Made by a program: the position numbers and the translations under genes. From Botryotinia globosa (taxonomy: Eukaryota > Ascomycota > Leotiomycetes > Helotiales > Sclerotiniaceae), in assembly GCA_014898425.1 (NCBI GenBank), contig RCSZ01000004.1, positions 1,798,001 through 1,862,000 on the forward strand: a DNA stretch of 64,000 nt, given 5' to 3'. Of this stretch, positions 37,032 through 48,530 are shown piece after piece. How positions within the stretch are numbered: the stretch's first letter is position 1; every line of letters begins with the position of its first letter. The notes beneath the pieces are model-generated. The model saw nothing but the letters and a program-made list of their open reading frames with translations, ran no database searches and was not told the origin of the DNA.

Positions 37032-38399
37032 GATATTTTATAAGTGTGTAGTGGCAGAGCTCTTTGTGCGTTCAATCTTTGTGGTAGCAAAACAAAAGAA
37101 GAATGAGGTGCTTGTTGAACTCTACACAACAGACAAAGCTGGCGCCCTATTTATGCTCCTGGATTCCATGATCACATATGAGTGATTTCCGGTCGACAAT
37201 TCTTTTAACGCAAGCCGCAGTACCACAGTATCTTCATAGCAGCTAACGCAGCGGTCTAGGTCGTCGAAATGAGAAAAATTGAAGATATACTTTTGTTGTC
37301 CGAGTTCGGATTTGGATAAGTTTGTCTCTCTAGACTCGGTCCAAAGATACATATCAGGATATGAGATTTCGAAGAAGGATATTTAGAGAGCTGAAGTCTG
37401 ATGCTGACACTGTCATTAAAGTGGAATTCTTCGGTCGTGAGGATAGATACCCCTGGTGCGTTCGCGGTCACTGACCCTGAATGCATATTGAGTGGAAATC
37501 AGTCTCGGTAGAGCAATTCAAGAAACAATACAAAGAAAAAAGGTATAAACACGCGAAAATGACAATAACTGGCAATAATTGGTTGCAGGCGCGGGTTTAC
37601 CGTTGAGGTTGCATCGATTAAGCACCGGAGAGGCCGATGAGATTGAATCTAATGATCTAGATTGTATGATAGAAGAAAGTGAAAAGGCACCATTGTGAAG
37701 TATGCATTTTCCAACTTGAAACTTCATGAGTGACCGCTTTTGTATTGTAGCCGCCAACTCCCGCAATGTAGATTGATAAGATTGTTTGTGCCATGACTGT
37801 CAACACTCTTTGAGACGCACAAAATTATGAGCACTAGAAGCTCAGTATTCCGTTAGAGTACAAGATTTATGTCCAAATCTGTTCCGTCATTCCCAAGCGA
37901 TAGTGCGAATAACAAAGCTTTGAAAAGTACCAAAACGTTGCATCCATTCAAGAACATGCGAATAGTTCAAGTCATATTTTCAAAGAGCAATAATTTTCGA
38001 GGAAGATATCTATCTCAAGCTCCCCGACATCCGTGCATAACACCCCGCCCCGCATGTAGCGAAAATGGTGACCGGAGTCCTTTATTGGTTTTACCTAGTA
38101 ATGTGCGATTTGTACTGATTAAGAATCAACAGGAAATGAACGTGGATGCGCCAACGAATAAATAGGGGACGTATTAATAAGTATTTGTTTGACAATGTTT
38201 CCCAATCTTATAATCTTATCAATTTATTGGAAGATATTGAGCTGCGAAATTGTCAAGCACTGTACATATGGATACTGTAGAAAGGCTCGCTTACGGAGAG
38301 CGAGTAATTTTATTGACGCAAGAAAAGTTTTTTCATATCAAGGTATGTAGTATATTGTTACACCCGCGCTTGACTCTAAACAAATGGAGCAAACAGCCT
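37032..38399. other. Upstream region of the GLEYA gene
   Basis: No supported gene. It includes the former promoter of the GLEYA gene and the leader of tRNA-Lys copy 3. Open frames are short and unrecognised. Confidence 0.4.
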
Positions 38400-38496
38400 G
38401 CCCGGCTAGCTCAATCGGTAGAGCGTGTGACTCTTATCCATTGAAAAGTGTTCTAGGTCAATCACAAGGTTGCGGGTTCGACCCCCGCGTTGGGCT
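38400..38496 (+). tRNA. tRNA-Lys(CTT), intron-containing, copy 3
   Basis: Plus strand. Exons are identical to copy 1 including the GCGGG/CCCGC T-stem. The intron of about 24 nt is unlike those of copies 1 and 2. A T-run at about 38517-38522 follows as terminator. Leader CAGCCT and trailer CAATCCCC partly match the other copies. Confidence 0.95.
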
Positions 38497-39598
38497 CAAT
38501 CCCCTACAAGCCGCTCCTTTTTTGCATTTTTTGCGCATGTCTGTCAATCAGTTGGAGAGATACATAATCATTCTTTTACTCTACTAATTGATTGATCTTG
38601 ATCTTTTTGTCCTGGCCATTTATTCTTTCTTTGCTCGAGCTGTACTGTATGTAGTACTAGTAGAAAGAGAGAAAGGATCCTTTACTCCATGTAGCCACTG
38701 CCAATATTCCCTCCCTAATGCTGTCTGACTCCAATGTTTAAGCACTCGGGTTACATAAAATCATTATGTACGGAGTACTGATTCCACCAAGACAGTTTTA
38801 TACTTCTTTCCTTCCTTCTTTCCTTCCTTCTTTCCTTCCTTCTCTCTCCCTTCTCTCTCCCTTCTCTCTCCCTTCTCTCTCCCTTCTCTCTCCCTTCTCT
38901 CTCCCTTCTCTCTCCCTTCTCTCTCCCTTCTCTCTCCCTTCTCTCTCCCTTACCAGGCAGTCGGTCAGTGGAATTCAGCCGCGTACGCTAATCCAATAAA
39001 GGAAAGGTCGTATCGCTTATCTACGGCTTCTATCGCGATAAGGGTCTTTGAAACCCTCCACTTCCTCAAATACCAGCGATACCCGATACCGGCAATCTCT
39101 AACTCTCTACCACAAGTTATAACTCTCTGACTCTTGTCAAGGTCAAGGTGGATCTATGATCCATGATCCATTATCCATCATCCCTTGATGACTTGATAAT
39201 TACTTGATAATTTCCATCATCTTCAGGTATACTCGTTCGTTCGTACATGATACACATAATGCGCATGGTGGTATGTAGTCATATTGTTGTTATCTTTCTC
39301 ACTTCGTTTACGTCCCGTCCTCCGTCTCCACATCCTTCTCTTGTAAGTTATTTTCCTCCATAAGAGTACGAAGAAGGAGAGTTACATACGCCCTTCGATT
39401 TGACACCCGTTGAACAACTGTCTCAACCCTTGCAAACTACATCCTCAACAACGGGAAGTCGCATCAAGTATAAACTCACCGTATTTCTCTGTCTTTCCTC
39501 AAAGATTCTTTCAGTCTCTACCTCTTCAACATATCTTTCCTTGCCATTTACTTTCCTCCATACCTTTACACAACTCAGATCAAGTCAGGCAAGAGAAG
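38497..39598. other. Upstream region of the aminotransferase gene
   Basis: Contains the polypyrimidine tandem array listed separately, a TGATCCAT/TTATCCAT repeat near 39160-39180, and a TTGATGACTTGATAATTACTTGATAA-like stretch. No gene seen. Confidence 0.4.
38806..38950. repeat. Polypyrimidine tandem array (CTTTCCTTC then TTCTCTCTCCC units)
   Basis: About 145 bases with essentially only C and T on the plus strand. The first 40 bases are TTCC/TTTCC units; the rest is about ten head-to-tail copies of an 11-base unit TTCTCTCTCCC. It lies 650 bases upstream of the aminotransferase start. Long homopurine-homopyrimidine tracts can form triplex DNA (general knowledge). Confidence 0.92.
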
Positions 39599-41356
39599 AT
39601 GGCCCCTCCAACTGCAATTGATGTTGAGGGTGTCGTCGACACTGAATCTATCGTCCTCCCTGATCCATTGACTGTCAATGGAGTTTCTGCAAGAAGGGCA
39701 AAGGCTGGGAAATTTGTTGCGGGTGTCGCAGCATTCACTACTAGTGATCATTTCAAAAGTCGGGTTGGTATATTCTACCCCAGAGACATTGGTCATTTTC
39801 TAATGAGTCACAGTCAACATGGAAACCAAAGGCCAAACGATTTGATCGTAAGTCACTCCTTCAATCTGTATGTGTACATGCACTATGACTAATTACTCGC
39901 AGATCGTATCTCCCTCGAGAGCAGATCAAGAAAACCATCAAACTTAAAAGGCGCTGCTAAATACTTGGGCCCTGGAATGATTTCTCTTGGTGGAGGTTTA
40001 CCATGTCCCGACTATTTCCCAATCGAAGAACTGTCCATCAAGGTTCCTACAGTACCTCACTTCTCGGAAGCACAAACAAAAGAATCAGGAACCATCTTAA
40101 CTGCTGGGAAATATGATGTGTCTGAGGGCAAGGGAGCATATGATCTATCTATCGCACTCAACTATGGACAAGGTTCAGGATCTGCCCAGATGCTTCGATG
40201 GGTAACAGAACATACCGAAATCGTTTGCAACCCACCTTATGCAGATTGGGGCTGTTCTCTTACTGTGGGAAGTACCTCAGCTTTGGAGCAGACATTTCGC
40301 ATCTTCTGTGAAAGAGGTGACTTTGTGTTATCTGAAGAATATACTTTTGCTTCTGCTGTCGAGACTGCCGCTCCTCTTGGTGTAAAATTCTTGGGTGTCA
40401 AAATGGATGCTGAAGGTCTTTTGCCAGAACCCTTGGATGAAATTTTGAGCAACTGGGATGAACAGGCAAGAGGGGCTAGAAAGCCATTTGTTCTTTACAC
40501 TGTTCCTTCTGGGCAAAACCCTACCGGTGCAACTCAAGGTATCGAGAGGCGGCATGCTATCTACAAGGTTGCTCAAAAGCACGATTTATACATCATCGAA
40601 GATGAACCCTACTATTTCCTCCAAATGCAACCATACACAGGACCAGATGCTCCCGACGTCCCACCACCCGTTAATAATGATGAGTTTTTGAAAGCTCTCA
40701 TTCCAACCTACCTAAGCATTGACACTGATGGAAGAGTGATGCGAATGGATTCTTTCTCCAAAGTAATTGCACCTGGTACTAGAGTAGGATGGATCACTGC
40801 TTCCGAGCAAATCGTCGAGAGATTTATTAGATCCAATGAGAACTCCAACCAAAACCCAAGTGGAATCTCCCAAATGGTTCTCTACAAGATTCTTGATGAA
40901 GGCTGGGGACATGGTGGTTATCTTCAATGGCTGATCAACCTTCGATTGGAATACACTAAGCGCCGAAATGTTATTCTTGCCGCATGTGAAAAATACTTGC
41001 CCAAGGATATCGTAAGCTGGAACCCACCCTCTGCCGGCATGTTTGTAAGTATTTCATGAACCTAAATTTAATAGAAATTGACTAACGAATTTCAGCTCTG
41101 GCTCTCGGTAGATTGGCATAAACACCCAGCTGCCAAAACCAAGTCAATTGGAGATATTGAGCAAGAAATTTTCCTCTCCGGCATTGACCAAGGAGTTCTC
41201 ATTTGTCCAGGTAGTTGGTTCACAGCCGAGAAAGACGGCTTTGTACCAGTCGATATGTTTTTCCGCGCCACATTCGCTGCTGCATCGGAGGAAAAGATGA
41301 CAGAGGCTATTGAGAGATTCGGAGTAGCTGTTAGAAACAGTTTTGGCATTGAATAA
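39599..41356 (+). CDS. Aromatic / 2-aminoadipate aminotransferase (ARO8-type)
   Basis: PLP enzyme of fold type I, ARO8/KAT II group. It transfers the amino group between aromatic amino acids (or 2-aminoadipate in lysine synthesis) and 2-oxoglutarate, probably in the cytosol. Four exons (39599-39763, 39814-39847, 39903-41044, 41096-41356) give 533 residues. The small exon 2 (34 nt) is set by phase and by the conserved STWKPKAKRFDHRISLE. Later motifs are GMISLGGGLPCPDYFP, the PSGQNPTG cofactor loop, EDEPYYF, and Lys353 in SFSKVIAPGTRVGW, the Schiff-base lysine. The C-terminus is complete (RFGVAVRNSFGIE). Which substrate predominates cannot be read from sequence. Confidence 0.93.
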
Positions 41357-42829
41357 AGGGGTGCATTTTGATTGCATAGTTGCGAGGCGTTGATATCAAA
41401 TCGGGTTAGACAATCTGTTGCGAGATAACGGGATGATTTTCAACCCAAATTTTAGAGCCATAAAACTTTACAGGAAGAACTAGTATGTTGTACAGTATCT
41501 TAAGGTTTTCTCGAATCAAGATGATCCTGAATATGAAGTTCAGCCTATGTCAAAATTATGACCTTTTCGCAGAGTGAATCTGTAATTTCTACCTCGTGCT
41601 CGATTTTCCTTTATAGCAATCTATGTCTCAACCAATCCTCGCTCTTTTTTGAAGAGATAGAAGATGGTCGGGGGGTGTATGCGGATTCTTGAACCCAGGC
41701 CGAGGAGGGGAAAGCCGCGCAAACGTGTTCCGTCTCAATATATCAACCTCCCGAAGTCTTGAAAATATGCGCGAATAGCAGTTTACATTTAGCACGAATC
41801 AAGGCTCGACATTAGGCACGACAACAAAAACTTTCCAGTGGCGATTGAGAGAATTGATAACGATAAAATTTCAAATCCTGCTGTCAAATATGGCGTTAAC
41901 TTGGAGCATTATTTCAACTCCCCTGTCTTTTCTGGGCCTTTTCTCACACATGATTCTGCTTCTTGAATGTTAGGGCTGGGCTTGGCTTGATGGGGATGCC
42001 ATGAAGGCGTTGACCTGAGATTTTTTGTTATGCAGAAGGGGGTGTGGATTGGAGAGCTCTTTATATTGTGTGATGTGGGAGGAATTAAATTGTTTGTATT
42101 GAATCATACGAGACTGCTCTCGCACTTTGTATTTTTGATCAGAGTTGAAATTCCCCAAAAAAATCCAAATTAATTGTTTTTTTTTATATCTGAGTTGACT
42201 TCACTCTCGCTCTAGCTCATGGACTTGAAGTAAGTCGGGAGGGAAAATTCATTGCAAGATGGCTCACTTGACTACGATTGAAAATTTTGGTATAGCCAAG
42301 GTTGAATCAAGCAGTATTGTCAATATTATTAGCAGCACGTGCGGTTCTTTAATGGTAACGAAACTGTAATGACGACAAGATTTCCATCCTCGATGTCTAC
42401 TCATCCGGTATGATTTCCGGCGCTCTGGCATAAGATTTTCGAGTAGAACTTGGATGATTACGTGACTATATCACTGTGACGATACACCTCAGAAGAGTCT
42501 TATCCTCTGTATGTAGTCAATACCTGTGCTTGACAAGGCCCTTAAATACCTCTCGCGGCTCGAGGGGAAACGAAAATTGGCTGGAGAGTATGAGGCGGGT
42601 TTCCACGATCTGTTATTATAATTCATCAAGGCGACAGCAAAAGTGTGTTAGAGGAACGAAATTGAAGTCAGATGCAAGAAAGTGGATATATGAGATAACC
42701 CTTTGGTAGACCGTTGGCTAGATGTCAGATTGCAACAGTTGCACATTGCCGAGGAATCTACACTCATTTATATCACATTTCGCCGAGCCCAATCTCTAAG
42801 ATTGTTACTCTTTCTCCCTTCGTATTATC
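41357..42829. other. Intergenic region, aminotransferase to carboxylesterase
   Basis: No supported gene. T-run at 42177-42185. Short frames at 42476-43002 overlap the esterase start and are chance. Confidence 0.4.
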
Positions 42830-44157
42830 ATGGGTCAATCACCGCAGTTTACTTGGTGCATCCCCGCGTCCCTGATCTTAGGCTTCCTTTCCATTACCTC
42901 CGCGATAAGTCCTTCATCCACCCCCGAAGTAATTTTCTCAGAATCTCAAGTAACTTACCGGGGAATCATCTCAAACAAAGTCGAACACTTCCCCAATGTT
43001 AAATATGCTGTGGAAACATCCGGACCTGGCCGTTTTGCGCCTCCAAAACCGTTTACACCCGCGCCTGGTACCATCATAGATGCTTCCCTACCCGGTCCAG
43101 CATGTCCTCAGATCAAAGATCCTATGCCACCTTTTTTCTCTGCAGTTGAAAAAATCAGTGAAGACTGTTCACACCTCCACATTGCTCGACCAAGTGGATT
43201 AGATATAAACTCAAAAAGCAATCTCCCAGTTGTTGTATACAACGCCGAAGGAGGAGCCATCAAAGGCTCTAACCATGATGACCACATTTCCCCCGACAAA
43301 CTAATTTCACTATCCGTCAACGACAGAAATCCTATAATCTTTGTAGCTCTGAATTCTCGTCTCAGTATCTTCGGATTCCCGCGACTACCTATATTAAAAG
43401 ATGAGAAGTCTCTCAATCTTGGTATGCGAGACCAACGTGCGGCGTTTCGATGGGTTAGAGATCATATCGAAGAATTCGGCGGCGATCCAAATCGTATCAC
43501 TGCATATGGTTTGAATGCTGGTGGTACTATGACCTCGCTTCAGCTAATGGCATATGGTTGCCAGAAAGGTGTACCTTTTCAGCAAGCATGGGTAATGTCT
43601 GGACCACCTGACACTTCTATAAATATGACCAGTGATGCAACTGAACATCATACTAGAGCTGTGGCAGATAGAGTCGGATGTGGAGGACTTGTGGATTCGA
43701 AAATAGTCTGAACAATTACGTATCACAAAAAGATTCTGACGATCCTGATATCTCAGTTCACTACTTTCGGGTTTCCCGCATCATGAGAGATATGCTTTTT
43801 ACCTGTTCCTCGATTGATTTTGGGTACCACATGGTCAAATGGACTCAACGAACGATGGACCCTGCATTCACGGGAGTAAGACTTTATGACTTGAATCAGA
43901 GTGCTTTGACTCCGCTATGGAAAAGTGCTGGAATGCCTTGTGTCAAAGTATCTCACGGATCTGACAACAACTACTTATTCAACGGCGTGCTCCCCGAAGG
44001 CCAACTCACTGAAGAAGACGAGGAGATATCAGAGATGATAGCTAGAAGCCTTGTCAACTTTGCTTATGCTGGGAATCCGATTAATATATCTTTGTCACAA
44101 AAACAATTTAATGAATGGCCGGAATCGTTTAGCAAAGTTGAGATGGGAGATACATGA
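42830..44157 (+). pseudogene. Type-B carboxylesterase/lipase, decayed
   Basis: Secreted alpha/beta-hydrolase family member with a signal peptide (PASLILGFLSITSAIS). The first frame, 42830-43711, covers the N-terminal half with recognisable type-B segments (NLGMRDQRAAFRWVRDHIEEFGGD, slightly trimmed here). At the nucleophile elbow the sequence is ITAYGLNAGG: codon 43514-43516 gives Asn229 where the family has Ser. The frame ends at DSKIV. About 70 bases on, in another frame (to 44157), C-terminal segments resume (RDMLFTCSSIDFGYHM, then SHGSDNNYLFNGV with the catalytic His context). The roughly 150 residues expected between are absent. So it is a deletion plus frame break plus active-site loss. 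An intact spliced product is not credible. Confidence 0.85.
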
Positions 44158-45749
44158 CTTGAGAGCTGTTTTATAATTATTATTTGAAAATTTAAGATTA
44201 TTTTTAATTAATTTGTAATGATTCAAATATATAAAATAATAATAATGGAATAATAATAATAACTTATTTTTATTTTTTATATAAATTTTTTATATAATAA
44301 ATAGATTCTAAAGCTTTAAATAATCAAAACTTCAATAATACATTAGGAAATCACAAATAACTAATTAAAGTTTAAAAATAGTTTATTATATATATCAAAT
44401 ATAATATTATATAGATTTTATTCTAAATATATTAATATCTAGTTATATTTCAATAAGTCTTTATTTTATCCTATAAGATATAACAGAACGAATATCTGTT
44501 GAATTTTTCGAGTAAATATCTGGGGTTGTTCGGGGTATACCCGCCAGCTGCCCAACTCTGTACAAAAATCAATCAATCAACCAACCAACCAGATATGACA
44601 TTAGAATCAAAAGAATCGGCATCATGTACAACTCCCATTGACAAACTACATCCCACACATCTCACCCCTCCTCCTCTACACACCACCCCCCCCCACGATT
44701 CCCACCTCCATCCACCGTATAAAAGCACACCCACAAAATTTCTCTCACCCCAAGCACATCTTGATATCTTTTCTCACTCCCATCCAGGTTCAGAATCCAT
44801 AGGATAGATCTAAAGATCATCATCCACTTCAACCCAACACATACCACCCATCTTATCTCGAATTTCCACAACGAAACAATGTTTGCAAAATCCATGAAAA
44901 ATCTAGCACATAAACGTGCAAATACAAACAACGACGCCATCATCACTCGTTAGCATTAAACAACCGACAACACAATGATCATCGCCAGATGCCAGAGCGT
45001 TGTCATCAAGACAGTACTCGCAGTTTAACCCGTATACAATATCACCCCATCTCATCCCATCCCATCCCTCGTTCTACCTCATCATACCATCATTCCAACA
45101 ACCGCAACACATCAATGTATCACAACCTTTCGCTACGTCTTGTCGCTGCGCTGTACTGTTGTATCGCATAGTATACCAAAACCTAAAGACGGTCATCCTA
45201 ACCAGATATTTATACTCTTACTCTACATCGCTTCAAATCCAGTGATTTTAACATCTCCTTCCCCCATCATCTTGTTCTCCGACATTCATTCCGCACAAGC
45301 TCCAGTATTGTGATCAAGCCTTGAATTGTAGAAAACTAGAAGGAACAGACTTATACTGCGCTGTAGATTCGTAGATTCGGACATGATGAATATATCAGCA
45401 CTACTATTAGGATGACAAACAAATTGAGACTATTGAATACTTGTATGTGATGGAATGATTGAGATCTTGAATATCGTACATGATAGAACGATTGTGGCGA
45501 GACACTTGGTTCACTATTCATTCGTTATGCGCATCTTGTTCCTTTTGATACTCACATTACTTGATATTCAGATTACTGTAAAAACAGATAAGAGAAACCT
45601 ATATTTTTTTAATTTTTACATCATAATTTGAGCTCAGATAAGCACTTTCATCAATCTTCAAAATTCATTTCCTTTGGCCAGTTCCCTGAGCAACCAAGTA
45701 AAGCAATCAACGCCGAATCATCATAACCAGGGAAATCTACTTCACCGTC
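44158..45749. other. A/T-rich block and intergenic region
   Basis: 44160-44510 is about 350 bases of nearly pure A/T right after the dead esterase, without inverted-repeat ends that I can find. The rest is C/A-rich then ordinary. No gene supported. Confidence 0.45.
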
Positions 45750-47462
45750 CTAAGCCTTTTCTTTGACAGTTCCGCTTTGCCCGTCCAAAAACCCCACGTG
45801 TACACCCTGTCCAGGCTGTAAAACAATATTCGCTTTTAACTGTGGGTTTCCTCCATCAATTTCATGCATAAATCCCTCGAGCCCATCAAAGTTTTGCAAG
45901 AGTCTAACAATCGTATAACTCATTTCGGTGAGTGCAAATTGTTGACCAATACAGATTCGAGGACCGCCATTGAAAGGGATGTATTGCCAAGCTTTAGGCT
46001 GCCATGTCAACCAGCGGTCGGGATTGAAGGACATGACGTCTGGAGTAAGATCTTCGCGGCGTTGCATAACGAGAGTGGAGTAACCGATTGGAGTATCTTT
46101 GAGAATTCCTATAGGAGAGAGGCCATCTGGTCCGCCACCGACGGGCAGTGTGGTATCTTTGAGAGCGAGACGGACATTGAAGGGAACGACGGGGTAAAGA
46201 CGAAGGGTTTCCTGCATAACATTCTGCAGCTGTAAGTAAGGGATTTATACTGTAGTGAAAAATGAAGGACGTACCTGAAGATATTTCATATCTTTCAAAT
46301 CTTGATAAGTTGGGGGTGTCTCTAGACCAACTTTCGAGATGATTTCCTCGCGCAATTTCCTGAAAGCTTCAGGATGACGAGCTAATTCGTAGAAAGTCCA
46401 TGAGAGAGTGCAAGCTGTTGTATCGCGACCGGCAAGTAAGACTGCTACGAGTTGATCTCGAAGTACATTTCTATCGCGAGTGTAGGAAGCCAATGCATGG
46501 AGAAATGTATACCCTTCCGCTGTCTTTGTCTTGGTTGCTAGTTCCTCGGGAGAAAGTCGAAGCGCATCTTCAATGAAGGGGGTAACAAATTCGTTTATAA
46601 CCTTGAGACCATGGTAGAATGATTTTCTTGGAACCAATCCAGTGAAAGGTCTGATTACAATATTAGCGATCGTTCTGAAAAATGAAGACAGCAATACATA
46701 CCCAGCTCTCCCAATAATACTCTGTACCCGCTGAACTTCTGCGAAAGCATCTGCAAATTCTCCTGGTGTGTCTAAACTTTCCACACTGCGTCCTAGCAAA
46801 AAGTCCGTTGCAGCATCTAGAGTATATCTGAAGAACAAATCACTAATATCAATCTCCCGACCCTGAGTGCCATCCCATTTTCTACCTTCTTGTTTGATCT
46901 TCTCGATTAAGATCCGAATATGTCTCTCGAAAGTATCCAAATCACTAACTCGATCCTTGATAAATTGGGGACGAATCAATTGACGAGAATCATGCCATTG
47001 GTCAAGATCTGTCGTGAAGATACTATCACCAAGGAAGTCTTTCCAATCTTTGTGAAATGGTTCTCCTTTGCCATAGTCTCTGAATTGAGTCGCGAGTATA
47101 GCTTTGATGTTTTCTGGTTCCGCGGTAAACAGCGTACGCTGTCCTCCTAGATTTGACTCTACTGTATAACGTATGTCTTTGTAACCGGAGAAAAATTCCA
47201 TCCAAGCTTCGAGATCCTTATCACGAATACCATAGATGACCGAACGCGCAATGACGTCGAGATCTGAAGATCGTTAGCAAGCTTCTTCGCAAAAGCAATT
47301 GTAGTTTTAATCCGCACCGAATGGAACCCATGTTTTGATCCTTCTGGTATGACCACCCAGCGATCGAATCTTAAGCTCTCTCTGAACATATTGTGTGACT
47401 TTAAACAAGACGAAGATGACGACAAATGGTACGATCAGAGACTTGATTGATATGCTTTCCAT
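45750..47462 (-). CDS. Cytochrome P450, CYP52-like
   Basis: Membrane-anchored monooxygenase; CYP52 relatives hydroxylate the omega end of fatty acids and n-alkanes in the ER. Minus-strand exons 47318-47462, 46702-47263, 46275-46650 and 45750-46223 give 518 residues, normal length. An N-terminal hydrophobic anchor (SLIVPFVVIFVLFKV) comes first, then a WHDSRQLIRPQF region. The I-helix is LLAGRDTTACTLSW, the K-helix ETLRLYP, and the heme-binding loop FNGGPRICIGQQFAL with axial Cys452. Intron 3 of 51 nt drops from donor AGGTACGT to a CTGCAG acceptor; two upstream AGs are alternatives but only this one gives KYLQNVMQETLR. Intron 2 is 51 nt, stop-free and in frame, so retention would insert 17 hydrophobic residues. 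Substrate is inferred from family only. Confidence 0.9.
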
Positions 47463-48530
47463 CGTGATGCTGGATTTGGGTTGGTGGTGGTATATATGTG
47501 AATGGACTCGCTCATGTACGAGAATGAGAGGTGATGCGATGGATGAACGAAGAAATAAATGAACAAGAATCAATCATCTAAGAATAAGAAGCAAGAGAAA
47601 GAGAAAGAAGACTTATATAACCAAGTCTGAAACCAGGCGTTGTTTTGAATTATACTCATCATACTTGCACGGATTGTATGTCGAATGAATCGGATGAATT
47701 ATTAGACCTTGTCGCAATCTTCAAGTTCCGTTTGTTTGTTCGTTTGTTCGTTTGTTCGTTTGTTCGTTTGGACCGTTCCAACTTACCACTTACGTGGGGG
47801 TTGCTTGCAGCTAGCAGCTTGAGGAATGGCAAAAATGGCAAAATGGAAAGGAGGACAAGGAGGGACGCCCCATGTGATCTTTACCTTTGCTCAAATTGGA
47901 AATGATGGCTTGGAGATTGATTTCCTTGGTTATTTTTACGAACGTTGATGGGCTGTTTCTGTACATCGGAGTGTGTTTCAGAGGAGGAGGAAGGGGAAAC
48001 TTTCTTGGCTTGCGAGGAGGACCGAGGTTTCTCATGTAAATTGTAATTAATTAAACAAGATCTGTTAACAAATCCGGGGTAAGTTTTGATTCCGATTGCC
48101 GTTTCCACATTTCTATACGTGTTATGAACCCATGATCATGGCATGATGAGGAATATGTACTCGTATACCAAATACTCGTATACCAAATAATCATCTGCGC
48201 ATTATTAATAGAAAGTCCGTCTAACCCAGGCCCGCTAAGTACTTGGTAGGTTTGTAAACGAGTCAGTTAATTTACTGTCAATCTCAGGAATCGCCCTAGA
48301 TACCTCTCGACCTTTCACACGCTCATTGGGTCAGGCAAATAAACAAATCATTGGTCAAATCTTCATCGTCGTGTAAATCCCTATCAAAATCTAATCTATG
48401 TACATGTGGAAAGTAAGTCTAAGTAGAGATGTAGATGCAATATCATATCCGATGCCCCCAAGGAACTCCTTTCCCAAATGCGATTCCGCCGATATCCATG
48501 ACTTCCTAGTAATCATCCCAGTTTCCCAAC
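47463..48530. other. Intergenic region upstream of the P450
   Basis: P450 promoter side and GH20 3' side. Contains the 8-bp tandem repeat listed separately. No gene seen. Confidence 0.4.
47731..47770. repeat. Tandem TTTGTTCG repeat
   Basis: About four and a half copies of an 8-base TTTGTTCG unit preceded by TTTG. Located about 270-310 bases upstream of the P450 start codon. Confidence 0.9.

Noticed and set aside
44158..44510. Candidate MITE in the A/T block
   Set aside because: No terminal inverted repeats or target duplications were found.
44662..44946. Minus-strand frame with hydrophobic start near the A/T block
   Set aside because: No homologous segment, no splice partners, and C/A-rich composition explains the frame.
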